Below are positions 22,421 through 30,451 of a stretch of DNA of 33,789 bases, in pieces. The DNA comes from Pseudobdellovibrionaceae bacterium (GTDB taxonomy: Bacteria > Bdellovibrionota > Bdellovibrionia > Bdellovibrionales > Bdellovibrionaceae). Every line of letters begins with the position of its first letter. The stretch's first letter is position 1. The notes below the pieces were generated by a model. That model was given only the letters and a program-made list of their open reading frames with translations, did not search any database and was not told the DNA's origin. The DNA is taken from positions 1 through 33,789 of the forward strand of contig JAKFYD010000066.1 of assembly GCA_021731025.1 (NCBI GenBank), read 5' to 3'. The translations under genes and the position numbers were made by a program.

Positions 22421-22452
22421 ATTCTTAAAGAATCCTTTAACCCTTTAAGAAT
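22421..22452. repeat. 10-bp inverted repeat between the ATPase and SEC-C genes
   Basis: ATTCTTAAAG (22421-22430) and CTTTAAGAAT (22443-22452) are exact reverse complements with a 12-base spacer. ACTCGA occurs as a direct copy on both sides, at 22411-22416 and 22460-22465. There is no U-tract, so a terminator is unlikely; it may be an operator or RNA hairpin upstream of the SEC-C gene. Confidence 0.5.
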
Positions 22453-22543
22453 GACGGCACTCGAATGAACTAAATCACTATTGATTCTGGTCTAACTGCA
22501 AACTATGAACTAGAACGATCACATAAATTAATGGGAGCAAAAT

Positions 22544-23989
22544 ATGCAAAGCATAGGTCGAAATGAAGCTTGCCCATGTGGAAGTGGGAAAAAGTATAAA
22601 AAATGCTGTTTAATTACTCTGCTACCAACAATAGATGATTTGGCCTGGCAGCGAGTTCATAACATGCATCGACAGTTGGTTCGTAAACTGATGGAATTTA
22701 CGGCAAAGAAGTACGGTGTAACCGGCTATAACGAAGCTTGGGATGAGTTCAATCTCTGGAGTAACGAAGAAGCGTTTGACCCTGATTCTCAACTCCATCA
22801 AATATTTGGCCCTTGGATGTTTTATCATTGGTCTCCTGATCCAGAAGAGACAGAACTGGGTGATGAAATTACAGCCGAAATGACACCTGCCGAAATATTT
22901 TTAGAGGAGTTTAGAGATCAATTAAGCGATCTTGAAATAGAGGATCTTGAAGAAAATCTACGCCGGCCCTTTAGCTTTTATGACGTCCTAGAATGTAAAC
23001 CTGGATCATGGGTCAAAGTCCAGGACATCTTAACAGAAGAATACTTCACCGTTATCGAGAAGATGGGATCTCAATCAATGACAACGGGAGACTTGTTGTT
23101 CGGCAAAGTTGTGACGGTAAGAAATGTTACGATGTTTGATGGCCTAGCGCCAATTGTGTTTCCGCCACAGTATAAAATTGCGGTGATCAATGAAAGAGAG
23201 AATTACAGGAAAGGAGGCGGCCAAATAACTGCCCAAGGATTACGTGAATTTAATTTGGAATTACTGGAAATTTTCTGGGACATTTATGATTCGGTTACTA
23301 ATCCCCGAGAACCTGTAATTACCAATACCGATGGTGATTTAATACAACAACACAAAATGACTTTTTTGATCGATAACATCGATGAAATATTTGAGGCTCT
23401 ACACAGTCTAGATTTCAATGATTCTAAGGAAGACTTATTAGAAGATGCCGATTTCTATAAAAATGGAAAATTAAAGTCTATTGAATTTCCATGGCTAAGA
23501 AAGGGCAACAAAGCCCATAAACACTGGGACAACACCATGCTTGGGCATATTCGGCTCGAGAAAAATAAAATGATCGTTGAAGTGAACTCTAAAGAAAGGT
23601 CAAAAAAATTTCTATCGGTTTTAAAGAAAAGAATGCCAAAGGGTTGGCAGCTTAAAACAACAGTTATCGAAAATTCGGTAGCAAAGGCCGGCAAGGAAAA
23701 AAAGTCTTCAAGAGAAATAGAACAAGCACAGAAATTAAAGGAGCTGAATGAAAGCCCTGAAGTCCAAGAACTTTTAACCAAAACAATAGAGAACCACTGG
23801 AAAAGCTGGCCAATGACTCCACTTCCCGCGCTTAATGGCAAAACTCCAGTCGAAGCTATTAAGTCAAAGGATGGCCGAGCCAGAGTTGATGCCTTGATCA
23901 CTCAATTTGAGCGTACTGTTAAGCAAAGATCAGTTCCGGGGCAAACGATCGAAACATTCCAGAAATTGCGAGAGCGTCTTGGATTGTGA
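22544..23989 (+). CDS. SEC-C zinc-motif protein
   Basis: A 481-residue protein beginning with a SEC-C zinc finger: GRNEACPCGSGKKYKKCC at residues 5-22, with Cys10, Cys12, Cys21 and Cys22 as ligands. The long middle region (WFNLWS-type helices, acidic stretches such as EETELGDEITAEMTPAEIFLEEF, and a beta-rich part GSWVKVQDILTEEYFTVIEKMG) is not a named fold to me. The last 60 residues (TPLPALNGKTPVEAIKSKDGRARVDALITQFERTVK) follow a pattern common in SEC-C proteins. SEC-C motifs bind ribosomes, SecB or nucleic acid partners in different proteins, so the role here is open. GGGAG precedes the ATG. Confidence 0.8.
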   Translation: MQSIGRNEACPCGSGKKYKKCCLITLLPTIDDLAWQRVHNMHRQLVRKLMEFTAKKYGVTGYNEAWDEFNLWSNEEAFDPDSQLHQIFGPWMFYHWSPDPEETELGDEITAEMTPAEIFLEEFRDQLSDLEIEDLEENLRRPFSFYDVLECKPGSWVKVQDILTEEYFTVIEKMGSQSMTTGDLLFGKVVTVRNVTMFDGLAPIVFPPQYKIAVINERENYRKGGGQITAQGLREFNLELLEIFWDIYDSVTNPREPVITNTDGDLIQQHKMTFLIDNIDEIFEALHSLDFNDSKEDLLEDADFYKNGKLKSIEFPWLRKGNKAHKHWDNTMLGHIRLEKNKMIVEVNSKERSKKFLSVLKKRMPKGWQLKTTVIENSVAKAGKEKKSSREIEQAQKLKELNESPEVQELLTKTIENHWKSWPMTPLPALNGKTPVEAIKSKDGRARVDALITQFERTVKQRSVPGQTIETFQKLRERLGL

Positions 23990-24271
23990 TGTATTTTTCC
24001 TTATAACTAAAATCACATATTTTTTGGTTTAACGTCTTAATCGAAAAATTAAAGAGTTAACTGGTGTTATTTTGTCATTTGTACGAATCAACTTCGAGTG
24101 ACATTCTTCTGTGCAACGAAGCCCTTAAGTATTGAAATTAGAATTGAAATCATAAACATCTTCCTCGAAAAGTCATTCATTTTTTACATTCCGAAATATT
24201 TTGGACTTCGCTTTGCTTTATAGACTGATGAAATCAAAGTGGTGTCACTTTGGTTCAAGTTAGGGGGGGCG

Positions 24272-24907
24272 ATGGTATTAAGCATGGAGAGCGTGAACAC
24301 CAATAAGATCACTTCAACAGTTATTTCGGTTATCGCTCATGTCATTATTTTTGGTTTGATTAAGACAGTAAACTTTAGTTCAAGCGCGCCGATAATCGCC
24401 GAAGAAAATTACATCGACTTAGGTTACCAAGAATTTGAAGAAGTTCCTGAAGTTGTTAATGGGCCCACACCTGTTGTTAAAAATGAACCTGTTATTGAAG
24501 ATAAGGCAGATCCTGTTCGTGCACCTTCTCAAGAGATGCAGGATCAATCTTCTGAAGTTTCTGGACTTCAAAAAGAAGTGACGAAACCAACGGCCACTGC
24601 TTCAGTGAATACCAATACGACCACTGTTCCTTACTATAAGATCAAACCCAAATACCCACGCGATGCTTTAGAATCCAATATCGAAGGTCACGTTCTTTTA
24701 AAAATCGACATCCGTGAAGATGGCAGCGTTGAAAATATTCACGTTGCTGGCGGCGAAAAGACTTCGCTGTTTGAAACGGCAGCCACGCGAGCGGTTGCAA
24801 AATGGAAGTACCAGGTCGAGGCCGACGAATTCGGTAAGCCGAGACCCAAAAAAGATTATTTAGTTCGGGTTGATTTTAGAATTCAAGACGCAATTGAAAC
24901 ACAATAA
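24272..24907 (+). CDS. tonB: TonB-family energy transducer
   Basis: A 211-residue protein from the ATG at 24272. One N-terminal membrane helix (residues about 13-32, ITSTVISVIAHVIIFGLIKTV) contains a His in the position typical of TonB proteins that couple to ExbB/ExbD. An acidic, Pro/Val-rich linker (about 33-120) spans the periplasm. The C-terminal TonB domain is clear: KIKPKYPRDALESNIEGHVLLKIDIREDGSVENIHVAGGEKTSLFETAATRAVAKWKY, with the YP motif. It transmits proton motive force to the outer-membrane receptor encoded three genes on. The ribosome site is a run of Gs right before the ATG; the frame also opens at 24239 (GTG), which I reject. Confidence 0.9.
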   Translation: MVLSMESVNTNKITSTVISVIAHVIIFGLIKTVNFSSSAPIIAEENYIDLGYQEFEEVPEVVNGPTPVVKNEPVIEDKADPVRAPSQEMQDQSSEVSGLQKEVTKPTATASVNTNTTTVPYYKIKPKYPRDALESNIEGHVLLKIDIREDGSVENIHVAGGEKTSLFETAATRAVAKWKYQVEADEFGKPRPKKDYLVRVDFRIQDAIETQ

Positions 24908-24933
24908 CGCTTTTAAAAAAGAGGGGAAAGAAT

Positions 24934-25560
24934 ATGGAATCACTTTATAAAATCGCAGAGGCCAGCGCAAACTTCATTCTGTACTTAATGGCCTTCTTAA
25001 GTATTGTCAGCTTGGCGATCATCATAGAGCGCTTACTGACTTTAAGAAAGATATCTTCTGATAGTAAGAAAATTGGAGTTCAGTTTCGCCAGGTGATTGA
25101 AACTCAAGACTCGAATTTAATTTTAAAAATGTCGGAACACGATCAAACGGTCGAAGGTAAAGTTTTAAAATATGGATTGAACTACTTGTCCAAAAATAGC
25201 GTCGATGGATTGGATGAATTATTTAATTCTTACAAAACCATGGAAAAGCCAAAGCTCGAAGGAAATCTCTACATTCTCGGAACTATTGCTTCCAACGCTC
25301 CTTATATTGGTCTTTTAGGTACAGTGATGGGGATTATGAAAGCCTTCAATGATTTGGGCGTAAACCCAGGTCAAGGGAACGAAGTCGTCATGACTGGTAT
25401 CGGTCACGCTCTGGTATCAACAGCCGTAGGCCTAGCCTTAGCGATTCCCGCTGTTATTGCTTTCAACTTTTTTTCGAAAAAAGTTTCTTTAATCTTATCG
25501 AACATCGACGCCACTAAAGATCTTTGCTTGATGTTTTCTAAAAGTAAAAAGGAAGTTTAA
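24934..25560 (+). CDS. exbB: ExbB/TolQ-family proton channel subunit
   Basis: A 208-residue inner-membrane protein with three helices: residues about 14-32 (FILYLMAFLSIVSLAIII), and the conserved pair in the C-terminal half (YILGTIASNAPYIGLLGTVMGIMKAFNDLG, then VMTGIGHALVSTAVGLALAIPAVIAFNFF). The APYIGLLGTVMGI and ALVSTAVGLALAIPAV blocks define ExbB/TolQ/MotA-type channels. It forms a pentameric proton channel with ExbD and drives TonB. GAGGGGA precedes the ATG, 26 bases after the tonB stop, and the exbD start follows its stop by one base. Confidence 0.93.
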   Translation: MESLYKIAEASANFILYLMAFLSIVSLAIIIERLLTLRKISSDSKKIGVQFRQVIETQDSNLILKMSEHDQTVEGKVLKYGLNYLSKNSVDGLDELFNSYKTMEKPKLEGNLYILGTIASNAPYIGLLGTVMGIMKAFNDLGVNPGQGNEVVMTGIGHALVSTAVGLALAIPAVIAFNFFSKKVSLILSNIDATKDLCLMFSKSKKEV

Positions 25561-25561
25561 T

Positions 25562-25975
25562 ATGGCCGCAAAAGCAGGTTCCAACGACAGCGAAACTATT
25601 GCCGAGATTAACATTGTTCCTTTGGTTGATATCGTTCTGGTTGTGCTGATCATTTTCATGGTCGCTGCGCCTTTAGTGATGCAACCTAAAATTGATATCT
25701 CATTGCCAAAATCATCGTCGACCGATCTTGATAAATCGAAAAAGCCGTTGAAGATTACAGTGGGTGGCCAAGGTGAAATATTCGTCGGCAGCCGATCGCT
25801 CAGTCTTGATGAATTGAAAGTCGAATCTCAAGAACAAGTTAAAGTTAATCCAGAAGTCAGTGCGATTTTAGTCGCCGATAAAGCGGTAACTCTTGAAATG
25901 GTTACAAGCATTATCGACACCGTGAAATCTCAAGGTTTAAAAAAGATTGCCTTTAGTATTCAAAAGAAAAACTAA
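25562..25975 (+). CDS. exbD: ExbD/TolR-family protein
   Basis: A 137-residue protein with one membrane helix (residues about 19-40, VPLVDIVLVVLIIFMVAAPLVM). Asp23 within VPLVDIVLVV is the conserved proton-carrying residue. The periplasmic domain includes ISLPKSSSTDLDKSKKPLKITVGGQGEIFVGSRSLSLDEL and ends in VKSQGLKKIAFSIQKK, as in ExbD. It completes the TonB motor. It starts one base after the exbB stop, so translation is coupled, and the receptor follows 24 bases on. Confidence 0.93.
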   Translation: MAAKAGSNDSETIAEINIVPLVDIVLVVLIIFMVAAPLVMQPKIDISLPKSSSTDLDKSKKPLKITVGGQGEIFVGSRSLSLDELKVESQEQVKVNPEVSAILVADKAVTLEMVTSIIDTVKSQGLKKIAFSIQKKN

Positions 25976-25999
25976 AACCAGGTATTCAGAGGGGGAATT

Positions 26000-28501
26000 A
26001 TGAAACACCAAAAAGTTTTAAATTTAGTGCTGGCTCTACTCATCAGCCAACAGGCCTATACTCAAGAAGCACCCGCTGAAAATCCTGAAGACAAAAAAAT
26101 TGAGCGTGTCGAAGTCGTCGGCAGTCGTATCAAACGAATCGCGAAAGAGGGCGCTTCGGCTGTAAAGTCAGTCTCTAAAGAAGCGATGTCAAATTCAGCG
26201 AACACATCAGCATCAGATACTCTGCGTGATTCAACGATGGCTACTTACGGTGTCAGTCGCGAGCAATCAGGAAGTAATGCGGCTGCCACAACAACAATTG
26301 GGCTACGAGGTTTAGGCGATACACGCACACTAGTGTTGTTGAATGGTCATCGCTTGCCTAAAGATCCTTCAGCAGAAGCGGTCGACTTAAATTTAATTCC
26401 ACAGATCGCTATCGAGCGCATTGAAGTTTTAAAAGATGGAGCTTCTGCTCTCTACGGCTCTGATGCTTTAGGCGGTGTCATCAATATCGTCACAAAAAAG
26501 AATTTTTCAGGTAGCGAAGCCTCAACAAAATTATCTGGAGCAGAAAAGCCAGGTGGAGCTACTTATGATGTTTCTCTCTTAAATGGGCGACAATTTGAAA
26601 AAGGGGATCTGACACTTGTTTTGAACTACAATCACACTGATAAAATTTTAGGTAAAGATCGTGAAGCCACAAAAGATGGCTTATCAGCCATTGGTGCAAC
26701 GGGAGCTTGGAAAGATGCCGGCACTCATTGGACTGTTCAGCCGGGTTGTCCTGCTGATCTGACATTGCCAGTAACATCAGGTACGGGCAGTCGCTGTTAT
26801 TTCCGTTACAATGAATTGGCGTCGACTCGTCCTTCTATTTCACAATTAAGTTTACTCACTGACTTTAATTATCGCTTAGATTCAGGTTTAAAATTTTACA
26901 ACCGCAATATCTTAGTCGGAAAAGATATTGATTGGAATTACGCTCCAACTCCTGGAAGTTTCGCAACGGCTTCGGGTACAGCAAGCCAGCCAACGGCAAG
27001 AACTGTAGCTTACCGTTTTATGGAAGCGGGCAATCGCGATAATAAAGATAACGAAAGAAATTTCAGTACACTGGTTGGAGTCAAAGGCAATTTCACCAGC
27101 ATCTGGGAATATGATCTTTCGGCAGGCTACAGTCGCATTCGCCGCGAAGCTAAAGGTGAAAGTGGTTACTTGAATGGAACGACATTAAATACACTGATTC
27201 AAAACGGAACTTTTGATCCACTAGCAGCACCTGGAGCTCGAGGAGACTTATCTTCCGCAATCACAAAAGTTTACCAAATTTCAGAAACAGATCTCTCAAC
27301 AGTTGATTTTGTGGCGACTGGTGAGCTTGGCGAAATGAATGGCGAGGCTATCGGCATTGCCTCGGGTGCAAGCTTTATTGACGAACGTTTGATGCAAAAG
27401 ACGGATGACCTTTCTGCAGCGGGTGAAGTTTTAGGTTCTGCGGGGTCAAACGACAATGGTCGAAGAAATATCATGTCAGCCTTCGTTGAAAGCTCATTGC
27501 CAGTTATGGAAAAAACAGAATTATCATTAGCTGGTCGAGTCGATAAGTACTCTGATTTTGGAACAACTTTTAATCCAAAAGTTTCAGCAAAGTACACCAT
27601 CAGTGAAAACCAATTGGTGCGTGCTTCTGTTGGAACAGGATTTAAAGCTCCGACACTTTCGCAACTTTATGGAGCTTCATCAGAAGGTTACATTACATTT
27701 ATTGATCGCAGACTTTGCGCTTCAAACCCAGCGGCTTGTACAGCAGATCAGTTTTTGGTCAAAGGCGGTGGAAACCGCGATCTTAAGGAAGAAAAAGCCT
27801 TCACCGCAAGTCTAGGGACAGTGATGCAGCCTAGTGGCAGTCTTTCACTTTCCCTGGATGGTTGGTATACAAAAGTCAGCAATTTGGTCGGTATTGATTT
27901 CGAAGAATTAACTCAAGCTGAATTAAACGGTGTAGATCCTACCAAATATGGAGTCACGATCACTCGTGATAATACGGGCGCCATTGAATCGATTTCGGCT
28001 CCTAATTTGAATCTGCAAGAAGAAGAAATTTCTGGAATTGATTTAAATGCGGAATTTCTTGTGTCAGAAAGTTTATGGAAACACCGATTGAGTGTTGAAA
28101 ACGATTTCTCCTATATCGTATACGATAAAATGGAAGGATTCCCAGGCGCGGGTAAACGAGATGTTGTTGGTGAGTGGGAAAAACCAAAATGGAGAAACGT
28201 TTTAGGGCTTGCACTGAAAAATGATCGAACGTCTTATCGCTTAACGATGCGTTCAATTCCAGGCCAAAATGTTCAAGATCGTCATATTAATCGGAAAGTT
28301 TCTGACTTGAATGAATATGATCTCTCGGCGTCTTATAAACTGTCGAAAGACAGCGAGATAGCTGGAGGAATTAAAAATATCCTGAATGCCGCGCAACCTA
28401 TGGATGTCGGTGGCGGAACTGGTGGCGCGAATGTTGTCAGTAATGCACTCTATGATGTGAATGGCCGTAAGTTCTTTATTTCTTATAATCAGAAATTCTA
28501 A
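26000..28501 (+). CDS. TonB-dependent outer-membrane receptor
   Basis: An 833-residue receptor with a signal peptide (MKHQKVLNLVLALLISQQAYTQ). A TonB-box-like segment (IERVEVVGSRIKR) leads into the plug domain (about residues 45-155: DTLRDSTMATYG, GLRGLGDTRTLVLLNGHRLP, LNLIPQIAIERIEVLKDGASALYGSDALGGVINIVTKK). The 22-strand barrel follows and ends in KFFISYNQKF with a terminal Phe. Short Cys pairs in two loops (CPADLTLPVTSGTGSRC and CASNPAAC) probably form disulfides in extracellular loops. The imported ligand cannot be read from the sequence. The GGGGG ribosome site and operon place it under the same promoter as tonB-exbB-exbD. Confidence 0.93.
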   Translation: MKHQKVLNLVLALLISQQAYTQEAPAENPEDKKIERVEVVGSRIKRIAKEGASAVKSVSKEAMSNSANTSASDTLRDSTMATYGVSREQSGSNAAATTTIGLRGLGDTRTLVLLNGHRLPKDPSAEAVDLNLIPQIAIERIEVLKDGASALYGSDALGGVINIVTKKNFSGSEASTKLSGAEKPGGATYDVSLLNGRQFEKGDLTLVLNYNHTDKILGKDREATKDGLSAIGATGAWKDAGTHWTVQPGCPADLTLPVTSGTGSRCYFRYNELASTRPSISQLSLLTDFNYRLDSGLKFYNRNILVGKDIDWNYAPTPGSFATASGTASQPTARTVAYRFMEAGNRDNKDNERNFSTLVGVKGNFTSIWEYDLSAGYSRIRREAKGESGYLNGTTLNTLIQNGTFDPLAAPGARGDLSSAITKVYQISETDLSTVDFVATGELGEMNGEAIGIASGASFIDERLMQKTDDLSAAGEVLGSAGSNDNGRRNIMSAFVESSLPVMEKTELSLAGRVDKYSDFGTTFNPKVSAKYTISENQLVRASVGTGFKAPTLSQLYGASSEGYITFIDRRLCASNPAACTADQFLVKGGGNRDLKEEKAFTASLGTVMQPSGSLSLSLDGWYTKVSNLVGIDFEELTQAELNGVDPTKYGVTITRDNTGAIESISAPNLNLQEEEISGIDLNAEFLVSESLWKHRLSVENDFSYIVYDKMEGFPGAGKRDVVGEWEKPKWRNVLGLALKNDRTSYRLTMRSIPGQNVQDRHINRKVSDLNEYDLSASYKLSKDSEIAGGIKNILNAAQPMDVGGGTGGANVVSNALYDVNGRKFFISYNQKF

Positions 28502-28504
28502 AGT

Positions 28505-28529
28505 AAGGGCCCACTGTCTGTGGGCCTTT
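28505..28529 (+). terminator. Rho-independent-like terminator after the TonB receptor
   Basis: A 10-bp stem (28505-28514 with 28520-28529, one G-T wobble) with loop TGTCT follows 3 bases after the receptor stop and ends in TTT. It closes the tonB-exbB-exbD-receptor unit; the U-tract is short. Confidence 0.65.
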
Positions 28530-28545
28530 GAATCAATTCTACAAA

Positions 28546-29079
28546 TTAATGAGCTCTCTCGACTAAAAGCTGCATTTTATCAATCGAAGTACTCCATCCA
28601 CTAACACAATCATCATGCATGGATTTAGGGAGTCCCGAATGGGTCAAAGTCATCTTCGTTTGTTCGCCTTTAGATTCAAAATCGACAGTGACATAAGTCA
28701 ACCCTTCTCCCGGCCAATTAGGCATCCCAGCTTCTTCGGGTGTTATCGGATTTCCGTTTTCGTCAGAGAACTGATCGGTGTAAACAATTTTTTGATGAGG
28801 AATTATTTCTTCATAAGTGCCCGCACTCCACAGGACTTGTCCTTGCGGAGATTTCATGGCGAAAACGTATTGGCCACCTTCTTTAAAATCTGTTTTTGCG
28901 CTAGATGCCGTGAATTCTCTGGGACCCCACCATTGTTTAATCATTGAAGGATCTGACCAGGCCTTCCAAACTTCTTCGATTGGGGCGTTAAAGGTCCTTT
29001 TTATTTCAACTAGGGGAGAATTGTCAGTGCTTGTTTTATACTCGTTCGTTTTTGGGGATTGAGATGCTTTCTGTTCCAT
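28546..29079 (-). CDS. AHSA1/SRPBCC-type START-like protein
   Basis: A 177-residue soluble protein of the CalC/AHSA1 branch. A polar N-terminal tail of about 20 residues (MEQKASQSPKTNEYKTSTDN) precedes the fold: VEIKRTFNAPIEEVWKAWSDPSMIKQWWGPREFTASSAKTDFKEGGQYVFAMKSPQGQ. The C-terminal helix is GWSTSIDKMQLLVERA. The Trp-Trp-Gly-Pro turn (QWWGP) is typical of this subfamily. The ligand and partner are unknown. AAGGAG lies 5-10 bases before the ATG. It is divergent from the DUF1579 gene. Confidence 0.9.
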   Translation of the reverse strand: MEQKASQSPKTNEYKTSTDNSPLVEIKRTFNAPIEEVWKAWSDPSMIKQWWGPREFTASSAKTDFKEGGQYVFAMKSPQGQVLWSAGTYEEIIPHQKIVYTDQFSDENGNPITPEEAGMPNWPGEGLTYVTVDFESKGEQTKMTLTHSGLPKSMHDDCVSGWSTSIDKMQLLVERAH

Positions 29080-29208
29080 ATGAACTCCTTATGAAAATTT
29101 GCTTCTTAAAAGTGCAAAACACAGACCCATTGGCGAAAAGTTCTAGACTGAGACCTAAAATTGCGTTTTCATTTTGATTCCATAATAACTGACTAAAGGA
29201 GTCACAAA

Positions 29209-29811
29209 ATGATGAAGCAAATTTTATTAGTAAGTGTTTTTGCGAGCGTGTTTTCGACAGTGGCCATTGCTGCAAATAAAGATCAAACGGCGATGGACCC
29301 AAAGATGCAAGAAATGATGAAGAAATATCAAGAGGCCGCAACTCCTGGTGAACAGCACAAAATGTTAGCGGATTTTGCGGGAACTTGGAAATACAATTCA
29401 AAAATGTGGCCTGCTCCAGAAGCTAAACCTCAAGAATCCAAAGGTAAAAGCACATTTAAAATGATTTTGAATGGCCGTTGGTTAGAACAAACTTTCACTG
29501 GCGAAGCGATGGGCCAAAAATTTGAAGGCCGTGGTCTGCTTGGTTATGACAAAGTTAAAGGAAAATTCCAAAGCATCTGGACCGACACCATGAGCACAAG
29601 TGCAATGCAAGGTGAAGGCACTTTCGATCCCACAACAAAAACCATTAAAGAGAGCGGCACAATGAGCAGTCCTGTTGCTGCAGATAAAACAGAAGAGTAT
29701 CGCACGGAATGGCAAATGGTTGATAAAAAGAAAATGGTTTTTTCAATGTTTGGAAAAGGTCCTGCTGACGGTCCCGAATACAAAATGATGGAAATCACAT
29801 ACACAAAGTAA
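29209..29811 (+). CDS. Secreted DUF1579-family protein
   Basis: A 200-residue protein with a signal peptide (MMKQILLVSVFASVFSTVAIAA). The mature part is a DUF1579-type beta barrel: HKMLADFAGTWKYNSKMWPAPEAKPQESKGKSTFKMILNGRWLEQTFTGEAMGQKFEGRGLLGYDKVKGKFQSIWTDTMSTSAMQGEGTFD. The repeated Gly-x-Gly-Leu and W-D-T patterns are characteristic. No function is known for the family, although the barrel may bind a small ligand. GGAG precedes the ATG. It ends in a strong terminator hairpin. Confidence 0.88.
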   Translation: MMKQILLVSVFASVFSTVAIAANKDQTAMDPKMQEMMKKYQEAATPGEQHKMLADFAGTWKYNSKMWPAPEAKPQESKGKSTFKMILNGRWLEQTFTGEAMGQKFEGRGLLGYDKVKGKFQSIWTDTMSTSAMQGEGTFDPTTKTIKESGTMSSPVAADKTEEYRTEWQMVDKKKMVFSMFGKGPADGPEYKMMEITYTK

Positions 29812-29820
29812 ATTTGATTT

Positions 29821-29854
29821 CGTGTAACCAGAACATTCTGGTTACACGTTTTTT
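29821..29854 (+). terminator. Strong Rho-independent terminator
   Basis: A perfect 13-bp stem (29821-29833 with 29836-29848) is followed by six T residues at 29849-29854, the classic intrinsic terminator. The loop is very tight (CA, with the flanking A-T probably open). It ends the DUF1579 transcript and isolates the PepSY gene. Confidence 0.85.
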
Positions 29855-29871
29855 ATCCGAGGAAATAAATT

Positions 29872-30435
29872 ATGATTCTTCCACGCAAGACTTTGATGAA
29901 TCTTCATCTGATACTGGGCAGTTTTTTACTGCCGATCATGTTTATGTTTGCAATCACTGGTTCTTTGTACACTTTTAAAGTTACTGGTCAGTATGAAACC
30001 AAAACAGAAGTGGTTCCAGTGAACGATCCTCTAGAGCCTCATCTCGAGTCTATGACTGCTTTTGCTGAAAAACTTTTACAAGAAAGAGGGCTGCTGAAAC
30101 CGACAGGTGGGACAGGCATCAAAAAGGCAGGAACGTCTTGGCAATTCGAGTGGACAGGTAGCAGAATGGATTTAATTATTGATCCCACGGATAATCCATT
30201 GGAAGTCAAAGCGACCTTTAAACACACAACTTGGCATCGGCTTTTTGTACAACTTCACAAAGCTAAAGGTGGATTTGCCTTCAAGGTGCTCGCAGCATGT
30301 CTTGGTGTTGGGCTGATTAGTTTACTGATCAGTGGTTGGTTTTTGGGACAAGCTTCAGCGGAAATGCGCAAAGTGCGACTCATCGCTACTCTTGCAGGAT
30401 TTGTTGCTTTTATTTTAGCCGCCTACTTTTCATAG
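29872..30435 (+). CDS. PepSY-type transmembrane protein
   Basis: A 187-residue inner-membrane protein of the PepSY-associated TM family. The N-terminal helix (LMNLHLILGSFLLPIMFMFAITGSLYTF) has the LH..LG..L...F..TG pattern of the family; the periplasmic middle holds a PepSY-like region (TSWQFEWTGSRMDLIIDPTDNPLEV), followed by TTWHRLFVQLHKAKGG and two more helices (AFKVLAACLGVGLISLLISGWFLG and IATLAGFVAFILAAYF). Related proteins such as PiuB occur in siderophore or iron loci, which fits its place after the TonB system. The two His pairs could bind heme or metal, but that is inference. GAGGAAA precedes the ATG. Confidence 0.82.
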   Translation: MILPRKTLMNLHLILGSFLLPIMFMFAITGSLYTFKVTGQYETKTEVVPVNDPLEPHLESMTAFAEKLLQERGLLKPTGGTGIKKAGTSWQFEWTGSRMDLIIDPTDNPLEVKATFKHTTWHRLFVQLHKAKGGFAFKVLAACLGVGLISLLISGWFLGQASAEMRKVRLIATLAGFVAFILAAYFS

Positions 30436-30451
30436 CTTTAAGTTGAAAAGA

